Source of the DNA: Haematococcus lacustris
Taxonomy: Eukaryota > Chlorophyta > Chlorophyceae > Chlamydomonadales > Haematococcaceae
DNA length: 64,000 nucleotides
Assembly: GCA_030144725.1 (NCBI GenBank)
Contig: JASKMD010000026.1
Coordinates: 7,942,192-8,006,191 of the forward strand
Direction: 5' to 3'
Part shown: positions 1 through 10,656 of the stretch, one piece after another
Layout: each line of letters opens with the position of its first letter
Numbering within the stretch: position 1 is the first letter of the stretch
Notes under the pieces: generated by a model
Told to the model about the DNA's origin: nothing
The model's input: only the letters and a program-made list of their open reading frames with translations
Databases searched by the model: none
Program-made: the position numbers and the translations under genes

Positions 1-56
1 CACCCCTGCTGCTGCTGCTGCTGCTGCTACCCCTGCTACTGCTGCTGCTGCTCATC
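1..56. repeat. CTG-rich short tandem repeat
   Basis: Runs of CTG/CTA triplets lie just upstream of the first exon of the armadillo gene. The tract is probably intronic, because a clean acceptor (CTGCAG) follows it at position 81. Confidence 0.7.
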
Positions 57-81
57 GCCAGGCGGTCCTAGCTTACTGCAG

Positions 82-2882
82 CACCCCTGGTTGGCTCAGC
101 AGGTCACGGTGGCCCTCAGCCTGCTGAAGCACACAGCCCTGCATTCTGGCCCAGCCCGCAGCCTGCTGGTCAGGGAGGGGGTGATGGAAGCTGCCTGGAA
201 GCTGTGGCGCCAGGCCCTGCTGCCCCCCACCCCGGCCAGCAGCAACCCCAATCTGGGTCCCGGGGTCAGGCTGGGTTCAGGACCAGGGGCGGGGGGGGCT
301 GTGGTTGCCACTGCCAGCGCTGCCATGCATGAGCTGCTGGGCTTGCTGATCAACATGATGCCGGAGTGCCCAGAGGCACGGCAGCAGCTGGCGGGCCAGG
401 GCAGCCCCAGCTTGCTGACCCTCACCCTGGGCCTCATGTTTGAGGTGAGAGCCGGCCAGACTAGGCTTGGTGTGTCCGGCTGCCCTCCTGCCCAACATGC
501 CCTCGCAGATTCCTCTAGCCTCACATTAACTGCCTAAAGCCTCTACCGCTACTCGATTCGGCGTGCTTGCCCGACCCGACCCGACCCGACCCGACCCGAC
601 CCGACCCGACCCGACCCGACCCGACCCGACCCGACCCGACCCGACCCGACCCGACCCGACCCGACCCGACCCGACCCGACCCGACCCGACCCGACTCCTT
701 AAATGTCTGCTATACCTTGACCGCAGCACAAGCTGGAGGCGCTGACCTGGCTGCTGGCCTGCAGCCTGCTGTCACACCTGGCGGCATCCCCTGATGGTAC
801 CGCTGCACTTGTAAGGGGGGCTGCTGCCCCCCACCCCTCCACCCGGAACAGCAGTAGCAGCAGCAGTCGCCAAGCAGGCAGTCAGGGGCCTGTGGCTCCT
901 GCAGCACTGTCTGATGGGGGAACAGCAGCAGCAGCAGCAGCAGCAGCTGGGGGGGCTGCATGGGACTCAAGAGCCAGGGAAGGGGTGGGTATGGGGGGAG
1001 GGGGGGCCAGCGGGGCAGGAGGGATGGGGTTCCTGGCAGCAGCTGAGAGGATGTTGAGGGAGGGGCTGGCGACTGGACCCAGGCCTAAGGACATGCCACG
1101 CCTGGTGGCGCTCATGCAGGTGGGTGTGATGAGAGTGAGAGCTGGGGGGGTGAGGGCGATGGCTGGAGGCTCAGGAGAGACTTCCAATACACAGCCCTTG
1201 TGAGAGTGGCTGGCTTGCTGACGGTGGAATGGCTGATGTCCAGTTGTGCTGTGCTGGCTGTCAGGCTTGTTCAGGAGCTGATGGAGGGGCTGGTGTAGGA
1301 AGGTTATGCTTTGTTGAAGTGCATGCTGCTGCCTGCTACTGCTGCCGCGGCCACCGCCACAGTTGGTTCAGGCAAGGCTTGCTTTGCTCCATTGCTGCAC
1401 TAGGTCCTGCTGCTGCCCTGCCGCTGCCCTTGCCACTGCTGCTGCTGCCCCTGCTGCCGTTGCTGCTCCTGCTGCTGCCCCAGCCGCGCTCCTTCTACCC
1501 TGCCTGCTCCAGGTGCTGGTGAACCTGGCAGCCCACAGTGAAGGTCAACACGCCCTGCTGCGTTCAGGGGCGGCCCCGGGGCTGCTGGAGCTGCTGCTGA
1601 GCCTGGTGCTGGACAAGGAGACCGTGGCAGCACCCGGCACACCTCATCAGGTGGGGCGAGCGAAGGTGGAGTGAGAGATGGCCAGGGTGAGAGGGTGAGG
1701 TATGAGGTGAAAGTGATTGAGTGAGAGGGCCAGGGCTACCAAGTGAGGCTAGGCAAGGGTGAAGGGGTTTCGCACTTGCTAGAGCCTCCCAACATAAGCA
1801 TGCTGGGCTGCCTGGTGTGGGACTGCTTCCCTTCACATCGTGGGCAAGTGGTGCAATGCTGGAGCCCTATAGTTCCACAGTGACCACAGGCAAGAGGTTT
1901 CCCACACATAACACGCCCTTCACCACCCAGCCCACCCTTTGCTTCTGCAGCAGCAATTCCGCAACCCCGAACTTGGGCAATGCTTGAAACCTCCAGCTCC
2001 AGCCGCAGACTTCGGCCCGCTGCCTGCGCATCTCCCCGCATTTGCAGGACCTGACGAGCAGCTGCCTGCTGCTCCTGCGCAACCTGTGCTTCTCCCCGGA
2101 CGCCAAGACGCACCTTCTAGCACACCCGCGCCTGCTGCCTTGCCTCGTGGCGCACGCGGAGACCCCCCGTGAAGCGTCCCGGCCGGCGGCGCTTGCGACC
2201 GCCGCGATATGGACGCTAATCTACCAGGGCGAGAAGGTGTGCACACTTCTGCATTGATGGCACAGGACTCACATGGTACAGGCATCATGGTGTGCAGCGC
2301 AGTGGCTGCCTCCGCGAGGCCACACTGGTTGCACTGAAGTGCGGCCGAGGTCAGTCAGGGTGAGAGATTAATCCGCTGCTGGCCGCCTGGGCCGTGCAGG
2401 TCAAGGCAGCTGTGAGGCGCGTGCCAAACGCTTTGGCTCGACTGCAAGCCGCGCAAGCCACGGCAGACGTCGTCGCCACCAAGCTTGCCAAGTCTGAAGG
2501 CTTGCCCGCCACCCGTGCTTCCATGCGCGATGATGGCGCCGCAGCGGGAGCCGAGGGAGTGACAAGGGCAGCAAGTACAGGAAGCACAAGATGTGCACGC
2601 GGGCCTGGCGGAGGCGCAAGACTGACCGCACACAAGGGTATTGGCATAGCTGCTGTGGAGGCGACCTCCGCGGCGCAGCAGCTGCACTGGCTGCGGCTTT
2701 GCAGCGAACACATCGGTCACATTTTGGTGGCGATGGCGGCAACGCAGCCGGGAGGGCCAGGTCAGCATGTGGGACAGCGCGGCGCGGGGATGCAGGCTGG
2801 GCCTGGCGAGATGCAGGTGGCGCGGAGCTGCCAGCCGGACGTGTGGCCGGGTGCGGGTAGGGACCAGGGGATAAGTATGTGA
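82..2882 (+). CDS. Rotatin-like armadillo-repeat protein, C-terminal exons (5' partial)
   Basis: Exons read as 82-444, 727-1119, 1513-1650, 2048-2236 (possibly from 1951) and 2400-2882. All introns are phase 0 with GT-AG ends, so the reading frame stays continuous to a TGA at 2880-2882. The protein is helical and leucine-rich, with armadillo-like stretches such as LLINMMPECPEARQQL, DLTSSCLLLLRNLCFSPDAK and IWTLIYQGEKVKAAV. The last one resembles the end of the rotatin family, where an ALW-L-x-N-x-QKAK pattern closes the final armadillo repeat. Rotatin proteins act at centrioles and basal bodies, which fits a flagellate. The second exon contains a low-complexity Ser/Ala/Gly insert (about 840-1010). 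The tail after about 2540 is low-complexity and may be lineage-specific. The N-terminal part lies before the window. The rotatin assignment is from recall of the family pattern; a generic armadillo protein is the alternative. Confidence 0.6.
568..693. repeat. CCCGA pentanucleotide microsatellite
   Basis: About 25 perfect head-to-tail CCCGA units sit inside the 445-726 intron of the armadillo gene. The apparent open frames through it (repeating Pro-Asp-Pro-Thr-Arg, or Val-Gly-Ser-Gly-Arg on the other strand) are repeat artefacts. Confidence 0.97.
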
Positions 2883-3399
2883 TCGGTACGTGATGAGGAA
2901 TGGAGTGGGTGCGGGTGGGAAGACTGGTGTGAGCCTGTGAGGGACAGAGCAAGAATGTGATGGTGTTAGTGGGGAAGGGTGGTGAAGGGTGGAGCGGAGC
3001 ATATAGAGCAGATCATGACTAGGTCACATCTGGTGGGTGGGGCAGCTAGCGACACATTACAAGTCAGCGAGTGTAGACACCTAGGTGGCGTTGTGTGCGA
3101 GCACTGCAATGCTGTGCATGTACTCTGCATCTGCCAGTGAATTGTCATCTGTACAGAACACATCTGGCCCAACCTCCTGGTCCACCACAGCTCACAGGTA
3201 CATCCTAACCCCGTGCCAGTGACATTTGTCATGAACCCAAGCCCTGCATCAACCCGTGCTCGCCTCCGGGTGTAGACGCCTGCTGCTGTGCACTACACCC
3301 GCCCCCTCCCAACCCCTCCTGCCCCACCCTCAGCAGCAGGCCCCTCCAGCAGCAACAGCAGCCCAGCGGCTGCCCCAGGTGCAGCAGCAGTAGCGGCCC
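2883..3399. other. Intergenic stretch, no gene seen
   Basis: This stretch separates the armadillo gene from retroposon copy 1. No exon with splice support was found. The left (5') edge of copy 1 must lie somewhere near 3290-3400, but no target-site duplication was found to fix it. Confidence 0.5.
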
Positions 3400-3774
3400 A
3401 TGAGTTGGCCACGCAGCAGCCAGGCAGCCACACCGGCAGCAGCCTCAGTGCCTGGGCCCAGCACTCCCCTGCCAGCCAAGCGCAGCAAGCGCACCAAGGC
3501 TGAGCCGGCAGCTGAGCCCAACAAGGCCCAGGGCAAGGCTGCCAAAGCCAAGCCAGCACCGCAACCAAGCAGGTGGCTGGACAGGGACTGCAATGCAGTG
3601 CTGAACATGCAGCGCATTGGGGAGAGCAGGTGGCGGCCGCTGGAGCTGTGCTACTGGCCAGAGCAGGGGAAGCTGCCAGCCAAGGGAAAGGAATACCCTG
3701 GCCTGGGCTACAAGCGGCTGCGAGACAAGCCGCCCCAGGCCCAGCAGCAGCAGCAGCCTGCTGTGGCACAGTAG
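3400..3774 (+). pseudogene. Fanzor (eukaryotic TnpB-like) C-terminal fragment, family A
   Basis: The open frame ends with a basic Ala/Lys/Pro linker followed by LDRDCNAVLNMQRIG. This matches the RuvC-III signature of TnpB/Fanzor nucleases (DRDxNAxxN). It is followed by [11 protein letters not shown], a [11 protein letters not shown] stretch and a Gln-rich end. Nothing of RuvC-I, RuvC-II or the zinc finger is present, so it cannot be an active nuclease. It is nearly identical to the tail in copy 4 at about 12.66-13.03 kb. The frame is intact to its stop, suggesting recent origin or drift without selection. Family assignment rests on the RuvC-III motif and recalled algal Fanzor tails. Confidence 0.65.
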
Positions 3775-4038
3775 TGTGTGCCCCCCTCCACTTTGAGCTG
3801 TCATCAGCTTTCAATTAGTGCATGTTTTGTCATGCCAACTCTACGGTGTAGCCCTAACGGGTCAGGCAATGTTGTAGGTGGTAGGCGACCATGACCATGT
3901 GCATGCCATGTGTATGCCATGTGTAGGCCATGAGCATGCCATGCGATGGGAACACCACACAGACAAAAACACCGCTTTGTAGTGGTCCACACTTAGTGTG
4001 TTCGACTGCAATGAAGGCTCAAGGTTGAGAGCCAAGGT
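3400..4038 (+). mobile_element. Retroposon copy 1: Fanzor tail plus conserved 3' module
   Basis: The copy joins a Fanzor-type C-terminal open frame (to the TAG at 3772-3774) to the 3' module shared by all copies in this window. The module runs from about 3801, at TCATCAGCTTTCAATTAG, to 4038, ending CCAAGGT. It contains short repeats of GCATGCCATG/TGTAGGCCATG, a CCACACTTAGTGTG palindrome, and the end AAGGCTCAAGGTTGAG. As in every copy, the base after the end starts GCTG. The 5' boundary is not resolved; unlike copy 4, no GGAAGTGCCCTTTT repeats precede the tail. Confidence 0.8.
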
Positions 4039-4102
4039 GCTGTAGCTGGTACAGATTGCCTTAATGAGCTGGTACAGATTGCTTAATGATGCTTAATGAT
4101 GA

Positions 4103-5106
4103 CTATGGCTGGTCTGGGGCTGCGTCAGGCTGCCCTGGTGGCAGAACTTCCAGCTGTGTCACGGGGCGCTCAGGGAAGCTTGCTCCGCCCTGGTGCACGT
4201 ACTCGTGCATCCAGGAGAGCTGGACACTGTCCCCGGGCTGCAGCAAGTTGATGCGTTGGACCAGCTCGTCCTGGGTGCGAGGGGCGTAAAAGGGTGTTAC
4301 ATGTGTGGGCCGGGCACGTGGCACAGGGCAGTTGGAGTATGTTACGACCCTTACAGGCATTGCCCGCGCAGTAATAGCATTTTATTCAGAGCAGGCAACA
4401 AACTGCTCCTGGCACAAGCTGGCAGTGACAGCTCATGTCCCCTACCTGGTGAACTGTAAAGGGCCTAGTGCCCTGGCCCTTCTTCATGTCAAAGAAAAAC
4501 TCAGTGGCCTGCTCGTCAGCATACTCGCCTGCAAGCATATTGTTGTGTTGCACAGTGCTGCAGCCCATTACGGTGGAGGTACAGCATAAGGCAGAGTTGA
4601 GAGGCTGCTGCTCTTCGCCTACCCCATTTCTCATACTGCAAGTAGCGCAGCACCGTGAAGTTCGCAGTCGTGGAGGCGTGGCCGCACCGATCAGGGCACA
4701 GTGCAGTACGGAAGCGACACGGCCGGTCAGACAGCCCAGTGAATTTCGCGATGGTTACGTGTCTGCTAAGCAGGTCACGACGCGCAGGTGCTTCCCGGCA
4801 AGATGCTTCCGACATTTGCGGACTTTCCCGCAGCTCGCATGCACACGCATGGAAATAGTGCGAGCGCAGTTGCGACACACTAGTCCTTGGCTGCCTGCTA
4901 CAGCTTACTCATCGCCTTACACGCTCCCGCTCTGAACGATGGCTGAGGTCGTCCAAGTAACCGCAAGGTAGGACGCGACAGCTGTGTTGATCGGGAGCGC
5001 CCAATGGAAAGTCTACGACTAACAGCGCATCACTCGCGCTACCGATCGCAGTGAGCAGCAGCACGAAGAGGGACACGTGCATAAAGTCCCGGAAGGTAGG
5101 TGACAT
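4103..5106 (-). CDS. Small secreted protein with CPDRCGH motif (family unnamed)
   Basis: This is a four-exon gene on the minus strand. Exon 1 starts at the ATG at 5106 and encodes a signal peptide (hydrophobic VSLFVLLLTAIGSASDA). Exon 2 ends at 4623 and carries RTALCPDRCGHASTTANF and RYLQYEKWG. Exon 3 is 4528-4446 (DEQATEFFFDMKKGQG). Exon 4 is 4270-4103 (DELVQRINLLQPGD, SWMHEYVHQ, ASFPERPVTQLE, stop). Junctions 2/3 (phase 1) and 3/4 (phase 0) keep frame with GT-AG ends. The exon 1/2 junction is unresolved; donors near 4920 and acceptors between 4880 and 4762 are possible. I recognise the general pattern CPDRCGH...YEK..G...W-HDYV...FPERPV from small secreted proteins of algae and bacteria, but no function is known to me. 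It is head-to-head with the dioxygenase gene. Confidence 0.65.
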
Positions 5107-5359
5107 TGGGCCAGCGATTGTATACGCGTACAGCCGGCAGCAGCTGTGTTACAATGACTGTCACCAAGCCAATGTACTCAGCCTATTGGCAGCCAGTCAT
5201 AGCCAGCCAGTTTGCATACCCTATCCAGATGCAAGCGTATGAGTATGGTGGCATGTGCTCGCAAGGGATAGCGCTTCAAGCAGTGCGCCTTACCCCTTCT
5301 TTTCTATGCAGCTTGTAATGCACCCTGCGCTGGCGAGGGCAACACCCCAAGGAGCAGAT

Positions 5360-7988
5360 GTGTGGACATCCTCGCCTCTGCCTCCCCCCGACAGACGAGT
5401 CCCCCAGCCCGACCCCTGAGCAAGAGCCTGAGCGAGGCCCAGAGGCTGGCACTGATGGTGTGGCCTCGTGCCTCGCTGGTCGCCCTGGAGCCCGCTCCAG
5501 CAGGCCCACTGCTCGAGCTTGCTGGGCAGATAGCCACTACCTTTGCCACGGCACGAGCAACCTTGCAGAAGGACACACCTGGCAAGTCCTCAGTGACACC
5601 AAACCCAGCGCGTGGATTATGCCATTGGATCTGCAGCAGCAGCACCACCAGCAGCAGCGCCAGGGCATTAGCTCCCTGCCTTCCCCTGCCATTCAATGCC
5701 TGGTGCGGGGCTCATTTCACTGCCCAGGTGCAGTGGTGGACGCCAGATGTCCCCCCTCCTGCTTCCACCACCTGGACACCTGCATCAGGCAGCTGGTGGG
5801 CAGCTATGCCGCCTCAGGCAGCAGCGACTGGCGCAGCCTGGTGACCTTCAACCCGCACCACTACGTGCGCCACCTGGTGGACGGCAACGAGGACTTTGAG
5901 CTCATGGTGCGGGCCTGCAGCCTCGTGGCCCCATCGCCGTGGTGCTCTCCCTCCTATGCTGTACAGGCTGCTTGGGAGTGCTCTTTGTGTGTCCCACACT
6001 CTTTGTAGTGGTCCACACTTAGTGTGTTCGACTGCAATGAAGGCTCAAGGTTGAGGGCCAAGGTGCTGAGGACCGGGCTGTAACGGGGTGTCCAGACGCA
6101 CCGTGACAGCTGGGCTTGCTGCCAGCACCGTGACTTGCTGCCAGCACCATGACTTGGGCTTGCTGCCAGCACCGTGACTTGCTGCCAGCGTCCTTTCCCC
6201 ATCAGCCCGTATTACAGCTACCAAGGGGAGAACCAGCTGCGCTTTCACCAACACCCCAATACCGCACCTACACAGTGACAGCCGCTAGCCCGCCTCCCCA
6301 TATCTGACTGCAAGCGTTCATGCCATTGCCTGCAGCTCATCTGCTGGGCACCCGGCCAGGCCAGCCGCGTGCACAACCACGCCAGCTCCCACTGCTGGCT
6401 GACTGCCCTAGAGGGGCAGGTGGAGGAGGAGGTGTTCAGGGAGGCGCCCGGGTCGGAGCTGCTGCCGGTGCGGCCAGGCTCGCCCCGGCCCACAATGCCA
6501 GGTGTGCCCCTGTCTGGCGCAGCAGCTGCCGCTGGCCTGCCGGTAGCCGGTGCTGGTCATGATGTGGATGGTGCAGCTTTGCAGCTGTATGCCTAGTGCC
6601 TGGTGAGACTTGCTGGTCAGGTCAGGAAGGCTGCTGACACACGGCCCGGGGCAAAGCCTCCCTCAGACTCCGTCTCACCTGCACAGCGCCACACACACCA
6701 CCACCAGCACCTGCTGACAGGCTGACGCTGCCTGAGCAGGCAGACCTTGTTCATATATACATCAGCTTTCAATTAGTGCATGTTTTGTCATGCCAACTCT
6801 ACGGTGTAGCCCTAACGGGTCAGGCATTGTTGTAGGTGGTAGGCGACCATGACCATGTGCATGCCATGTGTAGGCCATGTGTAGGCCATGAGCATGCCAT
6901 GCGATGGGAACACCACACAGACAAAAACACCGCTTTGTAGTGGTCCACACTTAGTGTGTTCGACTGCAATGAAGGCTCAAGGTTGAGGGCCAAGGTGCTG
7001 TTCAGGTCCTCGCTAGCTGGTGTCCTTGCACCTAGGTGCTCCTGCATGCATGCCCAATAGCTGGACTCCGCAGCCCAAACACAATGCCACGCAGGGAAAC
7101 ACTTGCCGTTGTGCCCTGTGAGCAATTGATTCCTGTGGGTTAAGTCTCCTTCAAGGTAGCCCATCCTTCTTTGCGCAGTCGGTTAATCAGTGGCTGGCTG
7201 CTGCCTCGTACTCCTGCCTTGGCATCTGCACTGCCACATGACTTGACAGCCGGCCCTGATCAGCCTCAGCGGGCGTGGCAAGCCATCAGGCCTACACCTT
7301 GCCTGATGTGTGCGAGCCCACATGGGTCGGCGATGCTTGCATGGCACCTGTAGGTGCTTGAGCAAATGATGCAAGCCAGCAGGCATGCACCGTGTGTGAT
7401 GTGTGATCTGTGCTGGCCGTCAGGTGTGCTGACCCTTGAAGAGCAGTGCCCCGAGCTGCAGTCCTGCCACCGCGCGCTGCTCACCCCGCCAGCCACTGGC
7501 TACATCAACGACAGCCTGGGCTTGCACAAGGTCGGCTGCCCTGCGCTGACACCTGCGCCCGGGGCAGTCACCCTACACATCTACGCCCCGCCCATCCGCA
7601 GGTACGCTTGGCGTGTGTCATTGCTAGTACATGCCACAGCCTAAGCCACGCGCCTCACCACGCACACCCAAGGCTCTCTACAGGCTGTGTGATGGTGGCC
7701 GCTGCGATCGTGCTGCGTGTGACCAGCTGAGCATCACACACATGCTTGCATCATGTGGACTGCGGGGACTGGTGGGGATATATAGTATGAAGTCGGAGGC
7801 CAAGCTCTTACGGGAAAATGACGATGAAGGGGCCGCACAGCAGGAAGGCACCAGCAATGCACCATGATGATGCCAGTGCCAGTGCCCGCCTGGCTGCTGA
7901 CTGCAGGGTGAAGCTGTATGAGCCGGAGGAGGGGCGTGTCATCACGCGTGTTCCGGGCTTCTTCAGCATTCGTGGCCGCCGAGTGTGA
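5360..7988 (+). CDS. CDO: Cysteine dioxygenase (cupin-type thiol dioxygenase)
   Basis: It oxidises cysteine to cysteine sulfinate with a mononuclear iron. Supported exons are 5789-5906 (NPHHYVRHLVDGNEDFELM), 6336-6501 (LICWAPGQASRVHNHASSHC), 7424-7601 (ATGYINDSLGLHKVG, AVTLHIYAPPIRR) and 7907-7988 (KLYEPEEGRVITR, PGFFSIRGRRV, TGA). Intron phases are 0, 1 and 2 and all match. The iron ligands are visible: the HNH pair of cupin motif 1 and the His of GLHKV. The Cys of SHCW and the Tyr of HIYAPP correspond to the thioether-crosslinked Cys93/Tyr157 of the mammalian enzyme. The 5' exon(s) are not settled. A leucine/alanine-rich open frame at 5362-5640 may hold the N-terminus or an organelle transit peptide. 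Introns contain retroposon copies 2 and 3. Confidence 0.85.
6001..6064 (+). mobile_element. Retroposon copy 2, short 3' end
   Basis: Only the last 64 bp of the 3' module are present (GTAGTGGTCCACACTTAG to CCAAGGT), followed by GCTGAGG. Just upstream, GGGAGTGCTCTTTG at about 5970 resembles the 5' repeat of other copies, so this may be an internally deleted element. No clear target-site duplication was found. It sits in the first resolved intron of the dioxygenase gene. Confidence 0.7.
6117..6190 (+). repeat. Short tandem repeat next to copy 2
   Basis: Three imperfect copies of a unit of about 22-30 bp containing CAGCACCGTGACTTGCTGC lie in the same intron. Confidence 0.75.
6624..6996 (+). mobile_element. 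Retroposon copy 3 with antisense psbP piece
   Basis: The 3' part (from about 6760) is the conserved module. The 5' part (about 6628-6742) is the reverse complement of the psbP intron 4/exon 5 boundary, closely matching 51002-51120, with the intron still present. Flanking duplication: GCTGGTCAGGTC at 6612-6623 and GCTGTTCAGGTC at 6997-7008 (one mismatch). The copy lies in the 6502-7423 intron of the dioxygenase gene. Confidence 0.8.
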
Positions 7989-8005
7989 CCAGCGTCAGTG
8001 GGCGT

Positions 8006-8010
8006 TGTAA
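8006..8010 (+). terminator. Candidate poly(A) signal TGTAA for the dioxygenase gene
   Basis: TGTAA, the usual green-algal polyadenylation signal, begins 18 bases after the stop codon. The spacing is short but possible. Confidence 0.45.
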
Positions 8011-8638
8011 ATTGTATAACAGAGAATCTTTGGCCCCGCCAACAGCTGTGCTGCCCGCCTGTCGTGTGTCCGAAGGATGCACAACAGGGCCAGCTCCTGA
8101 CCTTCATGCACCCTGCCTTGAACGTGGTGGCTCAGCTGCCCACCCACTGCAACTGCAACCCAGCTACCCACTGCAGCTGCAGAGCCCTGCCTGCACCTGG
8201 TGTCAGCATAGGGGTGCGTGTGCGTGGTCCAGTGATGACCTCAGGTCGCTGACATGGTCAGGGACGCCATGCTGTCCACAGCACGTGTTGGGACCCTGCC
8301 CACCACACCAGCTCTGGGTCAGTCTGCCAGGGTGCATGCAGCCGCATGGGCATGGACTGGAGAGTAGGCCATGAGGGTGAGCAGGGCACACGGCACCACA
8401 GGCTCAGCACCATCGCCTGCTTGCAGTGTGGCAGCCAACCCTTGTTGCACAGGCCCATGTGTGTACACGCACTGATGGTCGTGTTGAGTGAGCATCAGTG
8501 ATCGGCACAGCCAAAACAGTTTTACCGTGTGGGATATCAAGGGCTTCTGTTGTTTTCGTTATATTTTAATCGCATGTGACCGCAGCGGGGCGGATGTGAG
8601 AATGTGAGAATGTGAGAAGGATGTGAGGCGGACGTGAG
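8011..8638. other. Intergenic stretch, no gene seen
   Basis: No exon with splice or homology support was found. A small direct repeat (GATGTGAGAATGTGAGAATG and variants) lies at 8593-8640. Confidence 0.5.
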
Positions 8639-8800
8639 AAGACACTCATTACACATCTAGGTGCTGCAGTTTGTGAGTTGCCATTGAAGACCATCACCTT
8701 TGACTTGCCCACATTGACTGAAAGGTGTTTCCTGGTGTTTGGGAGCTCTTGCAGTTTGGGAAATATAAAATCAATTGTCATGCGGCATGACACGGTTTCA
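8639..8800 (-). pseudogene. Non-LTR reverse-transcriptase scrap
   Basis: The minus strand reads HLSVNVGKSKVMVFNG. This matches the motif following the catalytic block in LINE reverse transcriptases (L-x-VN-x-x-K-[ST]-K-x-MVF). Flanking residues are degraded and no other RT motif is present, so this is a short relic unrelated in sequence to the large element at 28-38 kb. Confidence 0.55.
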
Positions 8801-9375
8801 TTGAGACATATTGTGACCAGCTGCTGGCCCCAGCACCTGAACCTAGCTTGCACCACATGCACCACAGGGGGGGCAGCAGCCACATGGCCGGACGATGGAG
8901 CAACCTTACCACTGGCACCCTACATTCTACACCCACCCAATGCCCTACCACCCTTCAATACATTCAGGTGACAAAGCAACCTGCACAAAACGTGCTTAAA
9001 GGGGCATTGACAGGTCGAAGCAGTTGAGGATCGGGCAAAGCAACCATAACAGGTCAGGTAGCTAGGGGCAACATAACAGCAAGAGACACGCCAGGGGCAG
9101 TCTTATGGAAGCATGGGTCAGGCAACAATGGGCAGGAGGCCAGAGAGCTGTTGTCAGGTGATGTGGGTCAGCAACGGAAGCGTTGGGCACAGTGAGACAC
9201 AGCACATAACTCCCCTACTAACGGGTAGGGGCTGTGTTATCTGTAGTCCGAACTGTTTGTATGGGACAAGCATCCGGTACCAATACCTTATGTCCTACCC
9301 CCACCCCCTTGCGAGGGTTGGGCGACCGATGTTGGCATGAAACACATGCTCTGATGTAAGCAACAGCTTAAGCAT
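8801..9375. other. Intergenic stretch, no gene seen
   Basis: Nothing with coding, repeat or RNA character was recognised here. Confidence 0.4.
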
Positions 9376-10656
9376 TGCCTAGTGCACACATGCTACTGTG
9401 CTACGGGCTGCTGGGCTTGGGCTTGGGGGCTCGGTCTCGCAGCTACTTGAAGCCCAATGCGGGGTACTCCTTGCCCTTAGCAGGAAGCCTTGCTCGGGTT
9501 TTCCACCTGCACAGCTCCAGTGGGCGCCACTTGGCCTCCCCTGCCCGCTGGAGGTTGAGGCCTGCGTTGCAGTCCCTGTCCACCCATTTGCCAAGGTCCC
9601 CAGGGGCACTAGGGGTGGCCTGGGCCAGCCAAGGGCACCACATGAGCCCCCGCACTGGCGCCTCAAACCGCTTGCTCCAGGCTGACCGCAACAAGCGGTG
9701 CTGCACCTGACCTGGCTGGGGCTTGCAGCCTTCAAGCCTGGTGGGCTTGCTGCGGTCCAGCTCCTCCTCACAGGGCTGGGGGCTGTTCATAACTGAGCTG
9801 ACCCTGCTGGTGCAGAACTCATCCACTGTCACCACCTTGCCTGGCACCCTGTCTGTTGGCTTGCCGCTGTTGGCACTCTCCACCACCTTGCGGCAGGCCT
9901 GCAGCACGGCCTTGGCCCCCCACCCACCCCGGGTGCCAATGCCTGCGTTGCCAAAGAACGCCACTAGCTGCTTGCTGGTCCCCCACTGCTGCTGGGACAC
10001 GCTGGCTGCCTCCTCCTCCAACTGCATGGCACACGAGGCACACAATGCGCATGACGTCCTTGGCAGAACTGGGGACAAGGCACCTAGCAGGTCACATGTG
10101 GGGCAGTCATCTTCGTCTGGCCCTGCCCCTCCCCCCCTACCCTTGGCACTCCCACCTTGAAGTAGCGCTCCAATACCCTCTCCTGCACGCCGTGCAGCTC
10201 CATCTGCTCAGCCCACTTGGGATGCAGGTACTCCCCTTACACTGCATCCCAAGTGGCCAGGGTGACGGCCACATGCCGCTGGATGGCCACCAGGGAGGTG
10301 CCTGCTGGGGTGGCTGATGCCAGGTGCTGCAGCTCGAGCTTGACGTTGTCATTCCACCGCTGAGTGTTGCGGCGAGCCTGGATCAGGCCGCTGTCATGCT
10401 GCACCTGGCTCCTGGTCAGCTTGCTCCTATAGAAGACTTGCAAGCAGCCATCCTCACGCCACACCCCTGAAGCTGCGCTGACTGCCTGGATGGCCCCAGG
10501 CTCCAGCCCCATGCCCATCTGAGTGGCTGGGTCAAACAAGAACGCCCGATCGTCAGCCATGTCAGCTGGTTGGCGCTTGTTGCTGCTGCTGCTGCCAGAG
10601 GGGCCTGCTGCTGGGCTTACATTGGCAACAGTTACATTGGCGACTTCCATTGGCAC
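9376..10656 (-). pseudogene. Fanzor (eukaryotic TnpB-like) nuclease, broken copy, family B
   Basis: Fanzors are RNA-guided nucleases related to TnpB. The minus-strand reading starts near 10656 and shows a Ser/Lys leader, GLEPGAIQAVSAAS (RuvC-I region), QVQHDSGLIQARRNT and RHVAVTLATWDAV. An in-frame TAA follows at 10236-10234, where related sequences have Trp. Reading resumes through YLHPKW, a likely intron (about 10157 to 10022), then LEEEAASVSQQQWGTSKQL, FFGNAGIGTRGGWG, VVTVDEFCTSRVSS, RGLMWCPW and WVDRDCNAGLNLQRAG (RuvC-III), KEYPALGFK and a TAG at about 9443 before the Gln/Pro tail. The RuvC-I catalytic Asp, expected in G-x-DPG, is Glu here (codon 10503-10501). Two stops plus this substitution mark it as dead. 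Terminal repeats of the host transposon were not found. Confidence 0.75.
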
